From assembly GCA_947623765.1 (NCBI GenBank), contig CANQIG010000028.1, forward strand, positions 1-14,199: a stretch of DNA of 14,199 bases, in the 5' to 3' direction. Positions 6,479 through 13,972 of the stretch are shown here, one piece after another. The notes under the pieces are model-generated. The model did not search any database and was not told the origin of the DNA. It was given only the letters and a program-made list of their open reading frames with translations. The position numbers and the translations under genes were made by a program. Each line of letters opens with the position of its first letter. The first letter of the stretch is position 1. The stretch comes from an uncultured Clostridia bacterium (GTDB taxonomy: Bacteria; Bacillota; Clostridia; Oscillospirales; Acutalibacteraceae).

Positions 6479-8412
6479 GCGTTCGCCCCCTTCTTCGCGC
6501 CGGCCGCTTCCTCTTTCAGGAAGCGCGTCATGGCGTCGGAAAGGCTCTGCAGGCTCACAGGCTTCGGAACATGGCCGTCCATGCCCGCCTGCCTGCACGC
6601 GCGGATATCCTCCACGAACGCGTTTGCGCTCATCGCGACGATGGGGATCTTCCGGCTGTCCTCCCGCGGGAGGCCCCGGATGGCCCGCGTCGCCGCGAGC
6701 CCGTCCATGACGGGCATCTGGATGTCCATGAAGATGAGATCGAACCTGCCCGGCTCCGCGTCCCGGAAGCGCTCGAACGCCTCCTGGCCGTTTTCGGCAC
6801 ACTCGACGGTCGCGCCGAGCATCCCGATCAGCTCGGTGCCGATCTCCCGGTTGATCTCGTTGTCCTCCACGAGGAGGATGTGGAAGTCCTTAAAGCTCTC
6901 GCCGTCATCCTCGCCGGACCGCGCCTTCGCGGCTTTGCCCTCCGGCGTACACGCGAACAGCGTCTCGCCGAGCCGGGAACGAAACAGGGGCTTTGGGATG
7001 AACGCCGTCACGCCGTTCTTTTTCATCTCGTCCGAGGAGAGCGTCCACTCATAGGTCGACATCACAAAGATCGGGACGGTGCTGCCAAGCATCGCGCGCA
7101 TTTCCCGGCAGGTCTGCACGCCGTCGACGACGGGCAGCCGCCAGCCGAGCAGGATCGCAAAATAGTCCTTGCCCGCCATATGCGCCTCGAGGGCCTTATC
7201 GTTTGCCTCCCAGCCCGTTTCGATCGTATCGCATTCCATGCCGAGGTCCCCGAGGATCTCCCGCAGGTTCTGAAGCGCGGGCTCGTCGACGTCGGCCGCG
7301 AGGACGCGCAGACCGCGCAGCGCCTCGAACCCGTCCTCCGTCTCCTGTTCCAGCTCCAGCGGGAGCGTCACGTTGAACCGCGTGCCGCGCCCTTCTTCGC
7401 TCTCCACCGTGATCTCGCCGTTCATCATCTTAACGAAGTTGTGCGTGATCGCCATGCCGAGACCCGTCCCCTCGATGCGGCTGACGTTCCTGTCCCGCTC
7501 GAAGGGCTGGAAGATCTTCTCCAGGAACGCGGCGCTCATGCCGATGCCGTTGTCCTGGACCGTAAATTCATAGTATATGTAGTTGCGGTCGGCGCTGCCC
7601 GCGCTGCCGGTCTCCCGGACGCTCAGCGAAATGGTCCCCTCCTCCGGCGTGAACTTCACCGCGTTGGAGAGGATGTTCAGCAGCACCTGCTGGATGCGCA
7701 GCTCGTCGCCGCGCACCCGCTCGTGACGGACGCCGGTGAAATCCAGCTCCACCTTCTGGCGCTTCCGGTCCGCCTGCGGGCGGAACACCGCCATGAGGCT
7801 GTGGAGAAAATCCGCCATCGCGAACGGCTCGCTGGTGACCGTCATCTTGCCGCTCTCGATCCGCGACATATCCAGAATGTCGTTGATGATCCCGAGCAAG
7901 TGCCGCGAGGACAGCCCGATCTTTTCGAGGCAGTCCTCCACGCGCCCGCGGTCGTCCAGATGCGCCTCGGCGATCGTGATCATCCCGATGATGGCGTTCA
8001 GCGGCGTGCGGATATCGTGCGACATATTGGAGAGGAAATCCGTCTTCGCGCGGTTCGCGGCGTTCGCGGCGTCGAGCGCGCTCTTGAGCGCGGCGTTCGC
8101 CGCCTCGATCCTCTGCTTCTCCCGGACCAGATCCTCCGTCGCGTCCCGGAAGATGACCAGCAGTCTGTCCCCGGGATACGGCGCGATCCGCGCGACGATC
8201 TCCCTTCCCTGAAACGGGCCGCGCCAGCGCTCGGCTCCGGCGGAGATCTCCGGTTCCAGCAGTGCGAGGAACGCGTCCTCGCCGCCGCTCAGGAGGCCGA
8301 CCGCCGCGGCGTTCAGATATTCTGCGCGCAGTCGTCCGCCCTCCTCCCGAAGCATCATTATCGGGGACGGCGCCGGATCAAAATACGCTTCATAGCCCTG
8401 CAGCTCGTCCAT
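6475..8412 (-). CDS. Soluble PAS hybrid histidine kinase with pseudo-receiver plus true receiver (645 aa)
   Basis: No signal peptide or membrane segment is seen, so this kinase should be cytosolic. Residues about 5-95 form a small PAS-like sensor ending in LLVIFRDATED, followed by a coiled linker rich in alanine. HisKA has His132 in SHDIRTP; the HATPase has ILSNAVKFT, DNGIGM from Asp287 and GTGLGMAI, all intact. Receiver 1 (about 368-485) is degenerate: the phosphoacceptor position is Gly423 (LLGWRLPVVDG instead of LLDWKMPGMDG) and the acidic pair is split (D374-V375-D376), though the Lys of PKPL remains. Receiver 2 (about 508-635) has Asp563 in FMDIQMPVMDG and looks functional. No HPt domain is present. 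The ATG at 8412 follows a GAAGGGGG ribosome site about 10 bases upstream; a nearer ATG at 8420 is out of frame. Its stop overlaps the start of the degenerate HD-GYP gene. It probably answers an internal signal and modulates the same phosphorelay as its neighbours. Confidence 0.94.
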   Translation of the reverse strand: MDELQGYEAYFDPAPSPIMMLREEGGRLRAEYLNAAAVGLLSGGEDAFLALLEPEISAGAERWRGPFQGREIVARIAPYPGDRLLVIFRDATEDLVREKQRIEAANAALKSALDAANAANRAKTDFLSNMSHDIRTPLNAIIGMITIAEAHLDDRGRVEDCLEKIGLSSRHLLGIINDILDMSRIESGKMTVTSEPFAMADFLHSLMAVFRPQADRKRQKVELDFTGVRHERVRGDELRIQQVLLNILSNAVKFTPEEGTISLSVRETGSAGSADRNYIYYEFTVQDNGIGMSAAFLEKIFQPFERDRNVSRIEGTGLGMAITHNFVKMMNGEITVESEEGRGTRFNVTLPLELEQETEDGFEALRGLRVLAADVDEPALQNLREILGDLGMECDTIETGWEANDKALEAHMAGKDYFAILLGWRLPVVDGVQTCREMRAMLGSTVPIFVMSTYEWTLSSDEMKKNGVTAFIPKPLFRSRLGETLFACTPEGKAAKARSGEDDGESFKDFHILLVEDNEINREIGTELIGMLGATVECAENGQEAFERFRDAEPGRFDLIFMDIQMPVMDGLAATRAIRGLPREDSRKIPIVAMSANAFVEDIRACRQAGMDGHVPKPVSLQSLSDAMTRFLKEEAAGAKKGANA

Positions 8413-8505
8413 TGCTTCATTACCCCCTTCCCAAAAACGGGGAAACCAAACCCTTTTCCTGTAAACTCCAACCCAAAACCGGGATCCTTTCCGGGCCCAT
8501 CGCTC
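8413..8505 (-). other. 93-bp gap between two hybrid kinase genes, no clear signals beyond weak hairpins
   Basis: This is the longest gap inside the cluster. On the minus strand it holds a CCGG-loop-CCGG pair followed by GTTTTGGG, too weak for a confident terminator, and TTCCC-loop-GGGAA just upstream of the GAAGGGGG ribosome site of the next gene. I see no convincing -10/-35 pair, so read-through from upstream is the simplest assumption. The hairpins might set relative expression of the downstream half of the cluster. Confidence 0.35.
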
Positions 8506-11097
8506 TTACAAAGGATCGCCGTCGTCCTTCGGAACGTCGGACAAATGCGCCACCAGCACCTGGATCAGCTTGTCCACGTCGATCGGCTTTGCCACATGGT
8601 CGTTCATGCCGCTCTCGAGCGCCTTGCGGCGGTCCTCGTCGAACGCGTTCGCCGTCATCGCGATGATCGGCACGGAGGCGAGCTGCGGGTCCTCCAGACG
8701 GCGGATCGCCTTGGACGCCGCGTAGCCGTCCATCACAGGCATCTGCACGTCCATCAGCACCAGCGCGTAATAGCCGGGCTTCGAGGCGCGCATCTTTTCG
8801 ACCGCCTCGCTGCCGTTGCACGCGGTTTCGATCAGGAACCCGCTCTCCTCGAGCAGCTCCTCGGCGATCTCGCGGTTCAGCTCGTTGTCCTCCACCAACA
8901 GCAGGCGCAGGCCGCGCAGATGCGCCGCGGGGTCCGGCTCCGCCGGCGCCGCCACAGGCGTCTCCGGCTTTCCGATCGCGCTGATCAGCGTGTCGCGCAG
9001 GTCGGAGAGGAAGATCGGCTTGTTGCAGAACGCCGTCACGCCCGCCTTCTTCGCTTCCTCCTCAAAGGCGGTCCAGTCGTACGCTGTGAGGATGATGATT
9101 GGCGCGCGCTCGCCGACCATCTTGCGGATCTGCCGCACGACCTCGAGGCCGCTCAGATCCGGCAAAGCCCAGTCGATAATATAGGCGTAGAATTCATCGC
9201 CCATCTCCACCGCCTGCCGCGCGCGCAGCACGGCTTCCCTGCCGTGCATACACCATTCGGCGCGCATCCCGATCTGCGTGAGCATCTTCGTCACGCTGTC
9301 GCAGGTGGCGAAATTGTCGTCCACCACAAGCCCGCGCACACCGGCGAGCTCCCGGATCACCGTGACCTTCTTGGAATCGGACTGCAGTCGGAACGTAAAG
9401 CGGATGATGAACTCGGTGCCGTGTCCCTTCTCGGTCTGCACCTCGATCGTTCCGCCCATCGTATCGATGATGCTCTTGGTGATCGCCATGCCGAGGCCGG
9501 TCCCCTGGATGCCGCTGACGGTGGAGGTGCGCTCCCGCTCGAACGGCTCGAAGATATGCTTCACGAACTCCTGGTCCATGCCGATGCCCGTGTCCTTCAC
9601 CCGGATCTCATACAGGCCGTAGCCCGTCGGCGCGCCGGGCTTCTGCTGCACCATCAGAGAGACGGAGCCGCCCGCCGGCGTGAACTTGATCGCGTTCGAG
9701 AGCAGGTTCAAGAGCACCTGATTGACATGGAGCTTGTCGCAGTAGATGTCCTCGTCGACCACATCCAGCGTATCCATGAAGAAGCTGATCTGCTTCGACT
9801 GCATCTGCGTCTGGATGATGTTGCGCATATCCCGGAAGATGTCCGAGATGGAGCAGGGCTTTTCCTCAATGTTCAGCTTTCCGGATTCGATCCGGCTCAT
9901 GTCGAGGATGTCGTTGATGAGGCTGAGCAGGTGGTTCGAGGAGGAGAGGATCTTCGCAAGGTACTCCTGCACCCGGGGCTTGTTGTCGATATTCGTCTCC
10001 GCGAGCGTCGTGAACCCGATGATGGCGTTCATCGGCGTGCGGATGTCGTGGGACATATTCGAGAGGAAGGTGGACTTCGCGCGCTCGGCGGCTTCTGCCT
10101 TTTTCAGCTTCTCCTCGAGCACCGCACGCTCCACGGCCTCCACCATCGTGCGCTTCGCCTGCCAGTAGATGAACATATAATAGAGCGCCACGGCGATGCA
10201 CATCAGCACGCCGACGATGAGGAACACGCGCTGCACCGCGAAAACGCTCGCGAACGCCTCGCTTTCCGGGACGTCGATTGCGACCGACCACTTATTGACG
10301 CCGACCGGCGCGTAGTACATATGCTCCCAGCCGTCGGTTCTCGGCGTGCGGTAGACGACGTAGCCGGACTTCATGTTGGCAAGGTCAGAGATGTAGTCCT
10401 CCCAAGTCTTTTCGCCCTTCGTCTCCCGGCCGTAGTCCTCTCCGGAGTAATCGGCGATATTCTCGAGCGTGTCGTGCCACGTGTCGACGAGAAGATCCCC
10501 GGAACGCGTGTCGATGATGTAGATGTACGCCTTCGCGTTGTAGATGTTGTCGATGTTGAGACTGTCGGCCAGCGTCTCCAGATCCGTGATGCCGTAGAGC
10601 AGCGCGACAGTCTCGCCGTCCTGCACGATCGGCACAAAGTGCCGCAGGATCGGCTTCCCGGTCGCGAGGTTGTACATGCGGTTCGAGATGTGCTCGCCGA
10701 GCGGCGCCTCCTTCTCGAAGGAGAGGCCGCTGTCCTCCGACGCCTGGGAGACCGTGCCGTCCGAAGACAGGATGCGGTTGTCCGGCAGCAGAACGCTGAC
10801 TTTCATCGTCTCGAGCAGCGGATTCGTGGTCTGCATGATCTCGAGCGTGTCCTCGATGTCGAGGTTATCCACCTGCGAGATGATCTTCGCCGTCGAGTTC
10901 AGAATGCGGCTGTCGCGCTCCAGCTTCGAGGTGATCTCCTCAATGGTGGTGTTCGCGCCCTCCTCCAGTCGCTTGTAGGACCGCGCCCGGATGCTCACGC
11001 TGATCTGAAAAAACGCCGCGACGAACAGCACCGCGATGACGACCGTCAAACCGAGCGTCGCCGCGATGTTGCTTCCGTTAAAGAGGCGTTTTTTCAT
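8506..11097 (-). CDS. Membrane hybrid histidine kinase with Cache-like sensor and two receivers (863 aa)
   Basis: An N-terminal membrane segment (about residues 7-30) and a second one (about 280-305) flank a roughly 250-residue extracellular domain. Its strand pattern (HFVPIVQDGETVALLYG, AKAYIYIIDTRSG, WSVAIDVPESEAF) is that of dCache ligand sensors. A charged coiled linker, with no PAS, leads to HisKA with His350 in SHDIRTP. The HATPase shows LLSNAIKFT, DTGIGM from Asp502 and GTGLGMAI. Receiver 1 has Asp642 in IIDWALPDLSG and NKPI; receiver 2 has Asp783 in LMDVQMPVMDG and AKPI. Both look able to accept phosphate, and there is no HPt domain. It lies 48 bp downstream of the free HPt gene, its likely phosphotransfer partner. 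I chose the ATG at 11097, which begins MKKRLF just before the membrane segment. A TTG at 11121 would add eight residues, and neither start has a strong ribosome site. The ligand is unknown. Confidence 0.94.
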   Translation of the reverse strand: MKKRLFNGSNIAATLGLTVVIAVLFVAAFFQISVSIRARSYKRLEEGANTTIEEITSKLERDSRILNSTAKIISQVDNLDIEDTLEIMQTTNPLLETMKVSVLLPDNRILSSDGTVSQASEDSGLSFEKEAPLGEHISNRMYNLATGKPILRHFVPIVQDGETVALLYGITDLETLADSLNIDNIYNAKAYIYIIDTRSGDLLVDTWHDTLENIADYSGEDYGRETKGEKTWEDYISDLANMKSGYVVYRTPRTDGWEHMYYAPVGVNKWSVAIDVPESEAFASVFAVQRVFLIVGVLMCIAVALYYMFIYWQAKRTMVEAVERAVLEEKLKKAEAAERAKSTFLSNMSHDIRTPMNAIIGFTTLAETNIDNKPRVQEYLAKILSSSNHLLSLINDILDMSRIESGKLNIEEKPCSISDIFRDMRNIIQTQMQSKQISFFMDTLDVVDEDIYCDKLHVNQVLLNLLSNAIKFTPAGGSVSLMVQQKPGAPTGYGLYEIRVKDTGIGMDQEFVKHIFEPFERERTSTVSGIQGTGLGMAITKSIIDTMGGTIEVQTEKGHGTEFIIRFTFRLQSDSKKVTVIRELAGVRGLVVDDNFATCDSVTKMLTQIGMRAEWCMHGREAVLRARQAVEMGDEFYAYIIDWALPDLSGLEVVRQIRKMVGERAPIIILTAYDWTAFEEEAKKAGVTAFCNKPIFLSDLRDTLISAIGKPETPVAAPAEPDPAAHLRGLRLLLVEDNELNREIAEELLEESGFLIETACNGSEAVEKMRASKPGYYALVLMDVQMPVMDGYAASKAIRRLEDPQLASVPIIAMTANAFDEDRRKALESGMNDHVAKPIDVDKLIQVLVAHLSDVPKDDGDPL

Positions 11098-11145
11098 CGA
11101 CTTTTCGTTTCTCTTTCCCAAAATCGGACCGTTCCCTTTCCTGCG

Positions 11146-11499
11146 TCAGAGCTCCGCCTGATACGCCCGAATGGCGTTCACCGTGCTCTCATAATCCTCT
11201 TTGACCTTCGCGAACAGGGCGTCGGTGTCGGTCTGCCCGGCGCGAAGGACCTCGGTCAGCGCGCTGCTGGATTCTGCCAGCACCGAAAAGCTCAGGTTCT
11301 GGCACATCCCCTTGATCGTATGTGCGGCGCGGAACGCTTCTTCCATGTTCCCGCTTTCCAGAGACTTGCAGAGGAGATCGTAGCTGCCGTCGTCCAGAAA
11401 CTTCAGCACGAATTTCTGCAGCAGCCGCTCGCTGCGCAGGCGGCCGATGGCGTCGTTGTAGTTGGCGCCCATATTCTCGTAACAGGTTTGCAGTGTCAT
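11146..11499 (-). CDS. Stand-alone HPt phosphotransfer protein (117 aa)
   Basis: This small helical protein carries the HPt signature AAHTIKGMCQNLSF with phospho-accepting His60 followed by the expected TIKG. Its length and helix pattern (about residues 20-110) match a single four-helix-bundle HPt domain. It would carry phosphate between hybrid-kinase receivers and a terminal receiver in the cytoplasm. All three hybrid kinases in the cluster lack an HPt domain, and the gene directly upstream encodes a receiver-output protein, so it is well placed to be the shared hub; that is inference. The ATG at 11499 is chosen because GGAGG lies six bases upstream. A GTG at 11517 overlapping the upstream stop is in frame but would put the ribosome site inside the gene. 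The gap to the upstream gene is 14 bp. Confidence 0.93.
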   Translation of the reverse strand: MTLQTCYENMGANYNDAIGRLRSERLLQKFVLKFLDDGSYDLLCKSLESGNMEEAFRAAHTIKGMCQNLSFSVLAESSSALTEVLRAGQTDTDALFAKVKEDYESTVNAIRAYQAEL

Positions 11500-11505
11500 G
11501 ATGAT

Positions 11506-11513
11506 CCTCCCTT
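11506..11513 (-). promoter_or_regulatory. Ribosome binding site that fixes the HPt start
   Basis: AAGGGAGG read on the minus strand lies six bases before the ATG at 11499. This near-perfect spacing favours the ATG over the in-frame GTG at 11517. Confidence 0.8.
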
Positions 11514-13583
11514 TCACGCCTTTTCTCCGGATGCGTCTTCCGGTTCGACGTCCAGCAGATTTTGCAGAGACGGTTGATAGAAGCGGTACTGATGCTTGCC
11601 GCCGCGCTTTGCGGCATAGAGCGCGATGTCCGCCGCGTGGTACAGCGACTGATATGCCAGGCCGACCTCCTGCCCCAGGGCCACGCCCATGGAGACCGAG
11701 ACCGCGTGCCTTTCAAATGTAAAACAGAGGTTCCTGAAAATACGGTCGATGGTTTTCTCGATATCCGTATTGTATTCCAGGAAGATGAAAAACTCCTCTC
11801 CGCCGGCGCGGCAGCAGATATCCGTGCTGCGGACGCTGTTCTTCATGCGACGGGCGAGCTGCTGGAGCACCTTGTCTCCGAACATATGCCCGTACAGGTC
11901 GTTGATGACCTTGAAGTCGTCGATGTCGATCTCCGCGAGCGCGTAGTGGCTGCCGGGATTGTCCTGCATCCTCAGCTCCATGCGCTCCTTCGCGCTGGTC
12001 CGGTTGATGAGCCCGGTCAGCGGGTCGCGCGCGGCCTTCTGCTCGAGCTCCTGCAGCTTCATGTGGGTGTCGTGGATGTCCATCACGATGCCGAGCGCGC
12101 CGTCGAACTTCGGCTCGGTGTCCTCGGACCACAAAGCCCGCGTGACGATCCTGTGCCAGCGCGTCGCGCCGTCATAGTGCAGCGCACAGTCGAACCGCGC
12201 CTCCGGCTTTTCCGGCGTGGAGGAACGCAGACGCCGCGCGACCTCGTCCCAGACCTTTTTGTCGATGACCTCAAAGACCTTCTCGTTGTTGCGCGGGTCC
12301 ATGATGATCTCGTCGAGCCCGAGCTTTTTCGCGCCGCGCGCCGAGATCGAGATCATCGGCGGCGAAGCCGTATACTCGAACTGGATCGTCTCCGTCAGGG
12401 AGGCGAAGAAGCTGTTGCGCATCCGCTCGCGTTCCAAAAGCTGCAGCGTGCGCCGCGAAGCGCCGCCCTCGCCCCGGAGCATTTCATCGGAGATGCTCCG
12501 CAGCTTCCGCTGCCGCACCTCCTCCACCGCGCCGTGGTCAAGCGCCGTCCGCAGCCGCTCGGCGTTCTCCTCGAGGCATTCCAGAAGGAAGGGGTTGAAC
12601 GCGCCGCACTCCCCGTTCACGATCATCCGAACCGCCTCCTCGTGGGAGAACGGCGGCTTGTAGACGCGTTCGCTGGTCAGTGCGTCGTAGACGTCGGCCA
12701 GCGCCACCACCTGTGCCGAGATCGGGATCTCGTCGCCCTTCAGCCCGTCCGGGTACCCCCTGCCGTCATACCGCTCGTGGTGCCAGCGGCAGATCTCATA
12801 CGCGACCTTGACGAGCGGCTCCTGCTGGTGTACCGGCAGCCTCGAGAGCATCTCCGCGCCGACGGCGGAATGTGTCTTCATGATCGCGAACTCCTCGTCC
12901 GTCAGGCGGCCGGGCTTATTGAGGATCTTTTCGTCGATCGCCATCTTCCCGATGTCGTGCAGGGACGACGCGGTGCTGATAAGCGATATATCGGCCATGG
13001 TGAGGTGATATTTGTTCGTTTTCGCTATGAGCCTGCCGAGAAGCAGATCGGTCAGGTTGCGCACGTGCAGGATATGCAGGCCGCTCTCGCCGTTGCGGAA
13101 CTCCATGATGTGGCTGAGGATGTCGATCATCAGGTCGCTCTGGCGTTCCTTCTCGTAGACCTGCTCCTCCACCATGCCGATGAGCCGCTTCTGCTTCGCG
13201 TAGAGCAGCAGCGTATTCACCACTCTGCGCTGGACGATCAGCGCGTCGAAGGGTCGCGCGATGAAGTCCGTCGCGCCGAGCTCGTACGCGCGCTCCACCT
13301 GGTCGGAGCTGTTCTCTGCAGAGATGATGATGACCGGCACGTTCTTGATCCAGCCGTTCTGGTTCATCGCGTCCAAGACGCCGAAGCCGTTCATTCTGGG
13401 CATCACGATGTCCAGAAGCACCAGAGAGAGATCCATCGCCTGCTTTGAGAGGATGGAGACCGCCTCCACGCCGTCTTCCGCCTCCAGCGTGTCGTAATCG
13501 TCGCTGAGCATATCGACGAGAATGGAGCGGTTCATCTCCGAATCGTCCACGATCAAGATCCGTTCCTTTTGTTCCTTTGACAT
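11514..13583 (-). CDS. Response regulator REC-HD-GYP-PAS-GGDEF, dual cyclic-di-GMP enzyme (689 aa)
   Basis: The order is receiver, HD-GYP phosphodiesterase, PAS, GGDEF diguanylate cyclase. The receiver (about residues 8-120) has the acidic pair D13-D14 and phosphoacceptor Asp58 (LLDIVMPRMNG), but Arg110 replaces the conserved Lys (ARPF). HD-GYP (about 165-345) has HDIGK from His209, a THSAVG His, HH at 268-269 in HHERYDGRGYP and LADVYDALTS; all expected metal ligands appear present. A PAS-like fold covers about 395-505. GGDEF (about 520-680) has DPLTGLINR, IDIDDFKVIND, an intact GGEEF at 594-598 and an RSTD inhibitory site at 585-588 at the canonical distance. The protein could both make and break cyclic-di-GMP, switched by phosphorylation, PAS ligand and product feedback. 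The ATG at 13583 follows AGGAGGAG closely. It is the first gene after the promoter and probably the output of the relay. Which activity dominates cannot be read. Confidence 0.96.
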   Translation of the reverse strand: MSKEQKERILIVDDSEMNRSILVDMLSDDYDTLEAEDGVEAVSILSKQAMDLSLVLLDIVMPRMNGFGVLDAMNQNGWIKNVPVIIISAENSSDQVERAYELGATDFIARPFDALIVQRRVVNTLLLYAKQKRLIGMVEEQVYEKERQSDLMIDILSHIMEFRNGESGLHILHVRNLTDLLLGRLIAKTNKYHLTMADISLISTASSLHDIGKMAIDEKILNKPGRLTDEEFAIMKTHSAVGAEMLSRLPVHQQEPLVKVAYEICRWHHERYDGRGYPDGLKGDEIPISAQVVALADVYDALTSERVYKPPFSHEEAVRMIVNGECGAFNPFLLECLEENAERLRTALDHGAVEEVRQRKLRSISDEMLRGEGGASRRTLQLLERERMRNSFFASLTETIQFEYTASPPMISISARGAKKLGLDEIIMDPRNNEKVFEVIDKKVWDEVARRLRSSTPEKPEARFDCALHYDGATRWHRIVTRALWSEDTEPKFDGALGIVMDIHDTHMKLQELEQKAARDPLTGLINRTSAKERMELRMQDNPGSHYALAEIDIDDFKVINDLYGHMFGDKVLQQLARRMKNSVRSTDICCRAGGEEFFIFLEYNTDIEKTIDRIFRNLCFTFERHAVSVSMGVALGQEVGLAYQSLYHAADIALYAAKRGGKHQYRFYQPSLQNLLDVEPEDASGEKA

Positions 13584-13631
13584 ATTCTCCTCCTGCTGCG
13601 CCGGACCAAACAGTCAAAAGTTGTCCCCGTG

Positions 13632-13662
13632 ACCGGCGTCCGTTTTCTGAAAAGTTTCCGGT
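13632..13662 (-). other. Inverted repeat in the 5' leader of the minus-strand cluster
   Basis: ACCGG (13632-13636) and CCGGT (13658-13662) can pair, and inside them TTTT and AAAA flank a CAG loop, giving a two-part hairpin in the roughly 114-nt untranslated leader of the first gene. I looked for the conserved GEMM cyclic-di-GMP riboswitch core here and did not see it. A fold or operator role is possible but unproven. Confidence 0.3.
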
Positions 13663-13703
13663 ACTGCATATACCGCAAAGCATAAAACACCACTTTACTA
13701 TTT

Positions 13704-13732
13704 ATTATACCGGTTATCGCATCCAAATGCAA
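13704..13732 (-). promoter_or_regulatory. Sigma-70/SigA-type promoter of the phosphorelay cluster
   Basis: On the minus strand, TTGCAT (13732-13727) and a perfect TATAAT (13709-13704) are separated by exactly 17 bases. It is the only strong promoter-like pair seen upstream of the first gene and would start RNA near 13697, leaving a leader of about 114 nt. It lies back to back with the divergent plus-strand promoter. Confidence 0.75.
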
Positions 13733-13811
13733 GACTTTTCCCAAGGTTTTGTCTTTTGGACCGCTCTTTTTGCGCCGAACGCGGACCGACCGTGCAAGGC
13801 GTAAAAATTTC

Positions 13812-13840
13812 TTGCGTTTGAGGGTTTCCTGTGCTATAAT
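13812..13840 (+). promoter_or_regulatory. Extended -10 promoter of the divergent sensor gene
   Basis: TTGCGT (13812-13817), a 17-base spacer and a perfect TATAAT (13835-13840) preceded by TGC, an extended -10 element, form a strong SigA-type promoter on the plus strand. RNA would start near 13847, about 126 nt before the GTG at 13973. The two divergent promoters have their -35 boxes about 80 bp apart, room enough for a shared regulator. Confidence 0.75.
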
Positions 13841-13872
13841 TCTCACATATAAACGAAGAAACGCGCGAATCT

Positions 13873-13941
13873 CCCCGTTTTTGCGGGGCTGCCGCGCGGA
13901 CCGTTCCGGGGCGCACCCCGTTTTTGCCGGGGTTTTCCCCG
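13873..13941 (+). promoter_or_regulatory. Leader with alternating CCCCG/CGGGG blocks, possible attenuator
   Basis: Between the plus-strand promoter and its gene, six blocks alternate: CCCCG 13873-13877, CGGGG 13884-13888, CGGGG 13907-13911, CCCCG 13916-13920, CGGGG 13928-13932 and CCCCG 13937-13941. The pair 13907-13911/13916-13920 with a CGCA loop is followed at once by TTTTT, a short intrinsic-terminator shape. The block at 13916-13920 can instead pair with 13928-13932, and that one with 13937-13941, so the hairpins exclude each other. This is the geometry of a transcription attenuator. The stems are only five base pairs, all G-C, and the regulatory role is inference. Confidence 0.4.
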
Positions 13942-13972
13942 CGAAAGGCGCTTTTTGAAAGGAGGCGGCGGC

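Noticed and set aside
6479..6802. In-frame 108-codon N-terminal extension of the degenerate HD-GYP protein
   Set aside because: It lies inside the coding region of the upstream kinase's second receiver and reads as a shadow of it; the ATGA overlap start at 6478 is the natural one.
6571..11577. A very long open frame on the plus strand (over 1600 codons) opposite two kinase genes and the HPt gene
   Set aside because: Its product is rich in Arg, His, Asp and Val with no domain pattern. It spans several real minus-strand genes and is explained by high GC at third codon positions.
11562..13448. Plus-strand open frame of about 628 codons opposite the REC-HD-GYP-PAS-GGDEF gene
   Set aside because: Antisense shadow; the minus-strand frame has intact catalytic motifs and a strong ribosome site.
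13584..13700. Possible cyclic-di-GMP (GEMM) riboswitch in the leader of the cluster
   Set aside because: The position is attractive, but the conserved GEMM core and its tetraloop-receptor pattern were not found; only a modest inverted repeat is present.
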